From Akkermansiaceae bacterium (GTDB taxonomy: Bacteria > Verrucomicrobiota > Verrucomicrobiia > Verrucomicrobiales > Akkermansiaceae), in assembly GCA_020627645.1 (NCBI GenBank), contig JAHDGN010000061.1, positions 1 through 12,348 on the forward strand: a stretch of 12,348 nt of DNA, read 5' to 3'. Both the position numbers and the translations under genes were made by a program. Under the pieces are notes generated by a model that was not told the DNA's origin, made no database searches, and was given only the letters and a program-made list of their open reading frames with translations. Below are positions 8,501 through 12,348 of this stretch, piece after piece. Position 1 is the first letter of the stretch; each line of letters starts with the position of its first letter.

Positions 8501-9520
8501 TCCCATGCGCTGGTTGAGAGTGGCGAAGAAGAGATTCTGGAGGATGGCGTGGTAGTATTGGGAGCTGGCGTCGCTGTCTGGGTCGAAGTCTTTGAGGATG
8601 GTGTCTAGGTCGGTGGGATTGAAGAGCTTGGTGGGGATGAGGTCTTTTTCTTTGATGAACCAGCAGAAGATGAGGCGGGTAAGGAGGCGGATGAGACCGG
8701 TGGCGCGTTCTTTTTCGTCAGATGATCCTTTGCCGACGGGGACGTCGGCGTTCCCAGGGAAATCGACTTGGGGGAGGGCCCAGAAATACCAGTTGGAGAG
8801 TTCTTGGTAGAAGCGTTTGTTGAGGAGTTCGACGTTGAAGATTTCCTCCCAGGCGGCGTGGAGGGTGTCGAAGGTGGTGATGGGTTTCTTTTCGGGGTGG
8901 CGTAGGTTAGGTCGGGCGAGTTCGTTGAGGATATCGAGGTGGCCTCGGTGTGGGAAGGTGAGGGAGATGTCACGGATGATGGTGACTTTTCCGAGGACGT
9001 CTTTTTGTGTTTCGCGTTTGTTTTGGCGCCTGTTGATGACGGCGAGGGAGAGGACGGTTTCTTTGCCAGCGGGGTGGCGGAATAGGACCATGACGGGCAT
9101 GGGGAAGACACGGTTGATCTGGCGTGCGATGGTGGTGAGCTTTCCCCGAGAGTAGTGGCCGTTGGTCGAGCTGTCTCCATTGAGCTCTATGGAGAAGAAG
9201 AGGTAAGACTGGAGGAGAGAGGGGGCGATGGCAGTTTCTTGAAAGAGGGAGGATTCAGGGGAGAGTTCTTCATCGGTGAGCTGGAAGAGGAGGTCGGCGG
9301 AAGTCCAGTCGCTGAAGAGGGCTTTTTGCTGATCGAAGGTGTCGTTAGGCTTGTTCTGCTGGATGAATTCTAAGAAGGCCTGTGGGGATGAGTCGTCGAG
9401 CTGGATGGTTTTATCACTCTGGTAATCGAGGGTGCTGAGGAGGTTGAGGGCGGCCTCGCGGAGTGGGGTGCTGGAGAGGTTTTGGAGCGAGTTGGCGATG
9501 GTGGCTCGGAGATCAGTCAT
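5570..9520 (-). CDS. Eco57I-type N6-adenine DNA methyltransferase / type IIG-like R-M protein, 1316 aa
   Basis: This intact gene encodes the modification enzyme of the cluster, methylating adenine in a target sequence with S-adenosylmethionine. SAM-binding motif I is DPACGSGAF (585-593) and catalytic motif IV is GNPPY (820-824). GSFYTPRPIVDYMV (513-526) is the segment that usually precedes the methylase fold. Residues 990-1240 look like a TaqI-type target-recognition domain (GIKTGYNDAFYL at 995; LLRGRDVERYGV at 1028). Residues 1-480 hold a conserved-looking block with LFRHP and VINRR (146-164), but no PD-(D/E)xK nuclease motif that I can recognise. Length resembles DISARM DrmMI or BREX PglX-type methylases as well as type IIG enzymes, and the choice among these is open. 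It starts 393 nt after the DUF3800 gene and shares 4 nt with the ATPase gene. Confidence 0.9.
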   Translation of the reverse strand: MTDLRATIANSLQNLSSTPLREAALNLLSTLDYQSDKTIQLDDSSPQAFLEFIQQNKPNDTFDQQKALFSDWTSADLLFQLTDEELSPESSLFQETAIAPSLLQSYLFFSIELNGDSSTNGHYSRGKLTTIARQINRVFPMPVMVLFRHPAGKETVLSLAVINRRQNKRETQKDVLGKVTIIRDISLTFPHRGHLDILNELARPNLRHPEKKPITTFDTLHAAWEEIFNVELLNKRFYQELSNWYFWALPQVDFPGNADVPVGKGSSDEKERATGLIRLLTRLIFCWFIKEKDLIPTKLFNPTDLDTILKDFDPDSDASSQYYHAILQNLFFATLNQRMGKPKEKDAKPYRQFALDEGFAKNRTSHDINNLYRYESLFTDDPDTALSHFADIPFLNGGLFECLDKRDEDTKKTHYLDGFSRNKNKRPHLPNHLFFSPEIKNIDLADAYGDKKRKKESVSGLLNILNRYKFTIVENTPIDQEIALDPELLGKVFENLLASYNEETKTTARKQTGSFYTPRPIVDYMVDESLKAHLAQALAENTSLSRKDAEAGLDLLFAYTEKEHLFSDDQVNTLLTAIHSCKILDPACGSGAFPMGFLHKLVFIIHKLDPNNEKWKQLQIDAAQNIPDSSARTAAIKAIERAFDNNEDDYGRKLYLIENCLYGVDIQPVAIQITKLRFFVSLVCDQKTNKNKADNHGVLTLPNLETKFVAADTLISLPFSNQKSFADTLIEPIEKKLAAAHHKHFSVNNRKDKVNIQKEIKDLREELGDTLQESLGKEDAEKAQKIANWDAFDPQASADFFDPHWMFGKDTAEGFDIVIGNPPYISVEKFSGLPIQDKWKANFETYAARGDIYCFFYERGSELLKQGGSLVYITSNKWMRAGYGKNLRQYLSEKVDTESVLDFGMAQNFGAATTYTCILRFYNQEPDDRILSCYATDDREAMANPAEYFDKNHVIQQNQNSDAWVVLSKERQRIKTLVEEQGTPLKDWDIQINYGIKTGYNDAFYLTEEERSALIQEDPASEELIGKLLRGRDVERYGVNWQNTYQLVIKFGAHEYLEERYPAIYKHLSKFETRLKARGQCKYSRAKKSTDASKPYPGQHHWLELDNNPSDEYIESFYNKKVIYPEISKWMGFYYDSKDEIIPNNKGFIINSETESLPFLVAFGNSTIFRCCFRDNFPEVMGNTYEMRKIFVEKIPIKKPIPGQAAIFSSLVPLIQFAKANAHPAAYQFLEDLIDACVMECYFHEHMAKLDLLFLDQLAPSLESYNPGAPEAEQTTFLETFLNTHNAPTANIRNQLPRLTTDSPDLLAIIKQEGQV

Positions 9521-9524
9521 GGTG

Positions 9525-9552
9525 GATTTGAGAACGAAGATTTAAGAACGAA
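9525..9552. repeat. Tandem 14-bp repeat before the methyltransferase start
   Basis: Two direct copies, GATTTGAGAACGAA (9525-9538) and GATTTAAGAACGAA (9539-9552), differ at one base. They end 4 bp upstream of the methyltransferase ATG at 9520. Their place suits an operator controlling methylase expression, but they could also be a simple duplication with no function. Confidence 0.7.
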
Positions 9553-9644
9553 GAAGTAAGAGGCGTAGATTTTTGTGAGTGTGTTTGACGTGGTGAAGAA
9601 GTGAGCTGTTTATTTTTAGTGACTAGAATGGCTGGTTCTTTTTG

Positions 9645-9685
9645 CCGACCAAAGCTCCGATGAGCCCTCAGTCGGTCTTTTTATT
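9645..9685 (+). terminator. Terminator-like hairpin, plus strand
   Basis: CCGAC (9645-9649) pairs with GTCGG (9671-9675), enclosing a second stem GCTC-CGAT-GAGC (9654-9665). A run TCTTTTTATT follows at 9676-9685. The T run follows the stem only when read on the plus strand. No plus-strand gene lies upstream, so it would end antisense or small-RNA transcription. The outer stem is short and the call is tentative. Confidence 0.35.
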
Positions 9686-9765
9686 CATAGATGGGTCACT
9701 TTCGATCATCACGATCTTTTTAGCCCAGAAAGGTTTTAAGTAGAGGAATTGTTCTGAGGCGCGTC

Positions 9766-9771
9766 ATTATA
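9766..9771 (-). promoter_or_regulatory. Possible -10 element for the methyltransferase gene
   Basis: The minus strand has a perfect TATAAT here. No good -35 lies at 16-18 nt; the closest, CTGTCA, is 21 nt away. If used, transcription starts near 9758 and the leader before the ATG at 9520 is about 240 nt, which includes the hairpin region and the tandem repeat. Confidence 0.3.
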
Positions 9772-9913
9772 AAGAGGGCGTTTGAAATTTTTTGACAGGA
9801 ATGGGAGTTTCGGCGATGTTGGAGATGGCAAGCGCAGGAGTGGTAGAGGTCGCTCGTTCAGAGTGGCAGCCCTCACGGGTGGGATCCTCGGTTCCTGGGG
9901 CCAACATAATTTT

Positions 9914-10720
9914 TCACAAGCCCTCGAAGTTTTTGACTTCGGGGGCTTTCTCTTTGATTTCTTGGAAGTCGGCAGGCCAGAGCTTGATGCCGTAACCGAG
10001 GGTTTGGTTGCGATGTTGGTAGAGTGTTTTTTTGAGGAGTTCGAGATATCGGGTTTCTGTTTCACCATAGCGGTTGACCTTCACGGCCCAATGAAGGCCC
10101 GAAGCGACGGCGTCTGCGACTTGGAGGCCGGCTCGTTTGGAGTGTTCAATGGAGCTGATGCGTTTCGGGTCGATCGCTCCGGGGTGAAGCTGATGGAGAA
10201 TGCTATCTGGGTCGGATTTCTTGAGAAGTTTGCGGAGGTAGTCTCGAATTTCGTCATAAGACATGTTTGAGCGATTGGAGAAAATAATGTCTGAGTAGCC
10301 GTCACCTTCGTCGGGGTTGTAGTGGTCTCGACATAACCAGGAGACACGTTCTAGCAGGAGTCTGGTGGCGTAGCGGTAAAGCAGATACTTTTGGCTTTGG
10401 AATTTCTCGGGCTCGGTTATCGCTGGTTTGAAAATGGCTACGGTGGCGGTGCGGATTGGGAGTTCGCTGACTTTCCGAATGTAGGGCACGCGTTGCTCGT
10501 GCTTCAGGTTTTGGAAGTGGAGGTCATTTTTGGGTTTTTTGCCGAGAAGTTGACGAACTTCTTTTAGGCAGGAAACCATTTTTAGATCATTGGACTTACG
10601 GATAATGGCGGCAGAGAGAAAAAACCATCGAGAGCTACCTGAGCCATCAGGATGAAAGGTGAATCCTTCATCACCTGATTCGTCGATGTAGGTGACGAAG
10701 CTGGAAGAGGAAGAAGCCAT
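9914..10720 (-). CDS. DUF3800 domain protein, 268 aa
   Basis: The N-terminal motif VTYIDESGDEGF (D13, E14, D17), the middle block DLHFQNLKH (66-74) and the late GLQVADAVASGLHWA (D203) are the marks of the DUF3800 family. Length is normal. The conserved acidic residues and general pattern suggest a nuclease-like fold, possibly RNase H-type, but activity for the family is not established to my knowledge. DUF3800 genes recur in mobile and defence regions. The ATG at 10720 leaves 28 nt to the helicase stop, so both are likely co-transcribed; no Shine-Dalgarno is visible. The last codons contain an 11-bp hairpin (9920-9946) that is better paired as plus-strand RNA. Its role beside the helicase and methylase may be the missing nuclease, which is inference. 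Confidence 0.85.
   Translation of the reverse strand: MASSSSSFVTYIDESGDEGFTFHPDGSGSSRWFFLSAAIIRKSNDLKMVSCLKEVRQLLGKKPKNDLHFQNLKHEQRVPYIRKVSELPIRTATVAIFKPAITEPEKFQSQKYLLYRYATRLLLERVSWLCRDHYNPDEGDGYSDIIFSNRSNMSYDEIRDYLRKLLKKSDPDSILHQLHPGAIDPKRISSIEHSKRAGLQVADAVASGLHWAVKVNRYGETETRYLELLKKTLYQHRNQTLGYGIKLWPADFQEIKEKAPEVKNFEGL
9920..9960 (+). terminator. Plus-strand terminator-like hairpin inside the 3' end of the DUF3800 gene
   Basis: GCCCTCGAAGT (9920-9930) and ACTTCGGGGGC (9936-9946) form an 11-bp stem with one G-T wobble and a five-base loop, TTTTG. The T-rich stretch TTTCTCTTTGATTT follows on the plus strand. Read on the minus strand the wobble becomes a C-A mismatch and no T run follows, so it points to ending plus-strand transcription coming out of the 9521-9913 gap. 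Confidence 0.45.
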
Positions 10721-10748
10721 GGTGGGAATCGGTTAGTAGGATGGTGGT

Positions 10749-12348
10749 TTAAGCGATGGTTTCACGCGAGATGATGAGCCAAGTGATGAGTTCGAAGTCG
10801 GCGTTTGACTGGGGGGTTTCGGTTGTGGAAGGGAGTTGGCCATCGCGGCCGGAGAAGAGATTGGTGGCAGAGCGCTGGCCGAAGGTTTCTTTGATGGAAT
10901 GGATGGCTTTATCGAGAAGTTTGCTTTCGTGGTCAAAATTAGTTCCCTGCTCGGTTTTTTGGTCGAAGAGGTCGAAGAGAGTGAGGTCTGGCTGAGGGAT
11001 TCCGGAAGCGAGGGCGCGAAAGAGTTCGAGGCATTGTTTTGGCTGAGCGAAGGTGAAGCGGACATTGCCATCATCGTGAAGATAGATGAGGTAGTGTGGG
11101 GAGAGGGGATTCACCTGGGTGGGTTGTTCAGAGGTGATTTGGCGGAGGCAGAAGATGATGCCGGGTTGAGAAACTGGAAGTTGGGGGTCGGGTGAGACGA
11201 TGGCGTGGAGGCCATTTTCAGCAGATTCGAGCTGGTGGCGATTCTCCTCGAGGAAGGTGAGGAGGTCGGCGCGGAAGTCGTTGAGTGAGAAGTCGGCGAG
11301 GGTGAGGGATTCGTCGTTGAGGTCTTCGAGGTCGAGGATTTCGTCTTGGAGTTTCTGGAGTTGGCGGTCGCGGTAATGGAGATCGTCTTCGATGAGGTCT
11401 TGAATTTGTTCGGTATTGAGGAGGTTGTCTTCACCAGTGGCGGTGAGGTCGACGAGGGCCATGCGTGCCTCGACACGGTGTTTGACATTGATGTAGGTGT
11501 CGAGGTCGCGGGTGGGCCAAAAATTGACGAGGGAGATATGAGGATGTCGGGAGCCGATGCGGTCGATGCGGCCGAAGCGCTGGATGATGCGGACAGGGTT
11601 CCAGTGGATGTCGTAGTTGATGAGGAGATCGCAGTCTTGGAGGTTTTGGCCTTCGGAAATGCAGTCGGTGGCGATGAGGAGGTCGATTTCTTGTTCTTGT
11701 TCTAGTTGAGTGAGTAGGGAGCGGTTTTTGGATCGAGGGGAGAAGTGGGTGAGGATCTCTTCGAAGTCTGATTTTCCTAGAGTTGTGGTGAAATTGTTGC
11801 CGCCGGCGATGAGGGCGGTGTGGATTCCGTGTTCTTGGTGGAGGGGCTGGGCGAGATTCTCCCAGAGGTATTTGGCCGTGTCGGCGAAGGCGGTAAAGAG
11901 AAGCACTTTGCGGATTTTCTGGCCATCGCGATTGGTGGAAGGGTTGGTGATTTTCTGGGTGATGATTTGGCGGGCTTCGTGAAGCTTGGCGTCGCGTGGG
12001 GCTTGGACGGGCTCGGCGTGGTCGAGGAGTTCTTGGAGCTGGGCGCGGTCTTGGGTAATGCTGAGTTTCCAGTCAGGGAGCTTGAGGTGGGCGAGGTTGA
12101 TTTTATGTTTTCCTCCGATGGTGAGTTCGTCTGGATCGAGGTCAAGGTCGTCCTGATCACTTTGCGAGAGGTTTGCAAAGTCGATGGTGGGATGGGCGAG
12201 TTGGTTGCGTTGGAAGGAGTCAATTTTGGCGGTGAGGCCGTCGATTTTTTGGATGGTGCGTTTGAGGGTGAGGCGGAATGAGTCGATAGAGCTTTCTAGC
12301 CGTTTCAGGAAGTTTACCTTCATCATGGAGATGAGGATTTTTTCGCGC
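10749..12348 (-). CDS. SNF2-type superfamily 2 helicase, C-terminal part (5' end outside window)
   Basis: The frame stays open past the ATG at 12326 to the window edge (REKILIS precedes it), and the block FLKRLESSIDSFRLTL is an internal helicase segment, so this ATG is not taken as the start. About 533 codons are seen. The C-terminal RecA-like lobe is complete: KVLLFTAFADTAKYL (motif IV region), IATDCISEGQNLQ (motif V, near 11670) and QRFGRIDRIGS (motif VI, near 11555-11580, with arginine fingers). Motifs I-III lie outside. After motif VI comes NFWPTRDLDTYINVKHRVE and a roughly 270-aa acidic and helical C-terminus. Such SNF2-like ATPases translocate on double-stranded DNA and accompany methylases in DISARM and other restriction-like systems. 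It is the most upstream gene visible here. Confidence 0.88.
   Translation of the reverse strand, partial: REKILISMMKVNFLKRLESSIDSFRLTLKRTIQKIDGLTAKIDSFQRNQLAHPTIDFANLSQSDQDDLDLDPDELTIGGKHKINLAHLKLPDWKLSITQDRAQLQELLDHAEPVQAPRDAKLHEARQIITQKITNPSTNRDGQKIRKVLLFTAFADTAKYLWENLAQPLHQEHGIHTALIAGGNNFTTTLGKSDFEEILTHFSPRSKNRSLLTQLEQEQEIDLLIATDCISEGQNLQDCDLLINYDIHWNPVRIIQRFGRIDRIGSRHPHISLVNFWPTRDLDTYINVKHRVEARMALVDLTATGEDNLLNTEQIQDLIEDDLHYRDRQLQKLQDEILDLEDLNDESLTLADFSLNDFRADLLTFLEENRHQLESAENGLHAIVSPDPQLPVSQPGIIFCLRQITSEQPTQVNPLSPHYLIYLHDDGNVRFTFAQPKQCLELFRALASGIPQPDLTLFDLFDQKTEQGTNFDHESKLLDKAIHSIKETFGQRSATNLFSGRDGQLPSTTETPQSNADFELITWLIISRETIA

Larger units (their letters stand above)
9521..9913. other. 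393-nt non-coding gap inside the four-gene set
   Basis: No gene that I can support lies here. On the minus strand it would be a long leader for the methyltransferase, with a -10 hexamer at 9766-9771 and a 14-bp tandem repeat next to the start codon. On the plus strand there are a perfect TTGACA (9792-9797), an inverted repeat ATGTTGG/CCAACAT (9816-9822 with 9901-9907) enclosing tRNA-like pieces, and terminator-like hairpins at 9645-9685 and just beyond the gap at 9920-9946. The longest minus-strand short frame, 47 codons from an ATG at about 9907, has no recognisable product. The gap could be an insertion or remnant that split an operon. Confidence 0.6.

Noticed and set aside
9816..9907. A class II tRNA (7-bp terminal stem, D-loop-like AGTGGTAGAG, variable-arm-like hairpin)
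   Set aside because: There is no T-arm with GTTCRANYC before the 3' stem and no anticodon arm that pairs properly. It is kept only as part of a possible small RNA.
12326..12326. ATG at 12326 as the start of a 525-aa helicase
   Set aside because: The frame is open upstream to the window edge, the sequence around it is an internal helicase segment, and motifs I-III would be missing.
1..12348. CRISPR array, insertion sequence ends, transposase or integrase
   Set aside because: No spaced repeat series, no transposase or integrase motifs and no terminal inverted repeats with target duplications were seen.

Overview
The window is a defence-type accessory region, almost entirely transcribed from the minus strand, next to one housekeeping-type membrane gene. 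Coding strands of most long genes are C-rich and G-poor with strong C preference at third positions, and few genes have a clear Shine-Dalgarno sequence. This and the UbiA-type gene would fit Verrucomicrobiota or Planctomycetota, but that is a weak guess; no rRNA, tRNA or other taxonomic marker is present.

Layout, left to right. 1-503 (minus): N-terminal part of a UbiA-type prenyltransferase, with a good promoter at 545-573. 655-1047 (plus): a small protein overlapping a wrecked nucleotidyltransferase-fold gene (internal deletion plus frameshift). 1094-3671 (minus): an operon-like set read as vapB, vapC, fic, a 44-codon restriction-endonuclease N-terminal remnant, and an unknown helical 241-aa protein. 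The fic gene is broken by one extra base in a nine-C tract. 3891-12348 (minus): a four-gene set read as SNF2-type helicase (5' end outside the window), a DUF3800 protein, a 1316-aa Eco57I-type adenine methyltransferase, and an SMC/RecF-like ATPase that overlaps the methyltransferase by 4 nt and carries a single in-frame TGA where Trp is expected.

Working together: helicase, DUF3800 protein, modification methylase and P-loop ATPase form a plausible restriction-like or DISARM/BREX-like anti-phage module. Only a family-level resemblance to the DISARM helicase/methylase pair can be claimed. The vapBC-fic set is a toxin-antitoxin cluster beside it. The main feature of the region is erosion: four reading frames carry clear lesions or are remnants, while the methyltransferase, DUF3800 protein, VapBC and the visible helicase part are open. 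A 393-nt gap (9521-9913) inside the four-gene set holds a tandem 14-bp repeat, a perfect minus-strand -10 hexamer and plus-strand terminator-like hairpins, suggesting separate transcription of the methyltransferase and perhaps a plus-strand small RNA.
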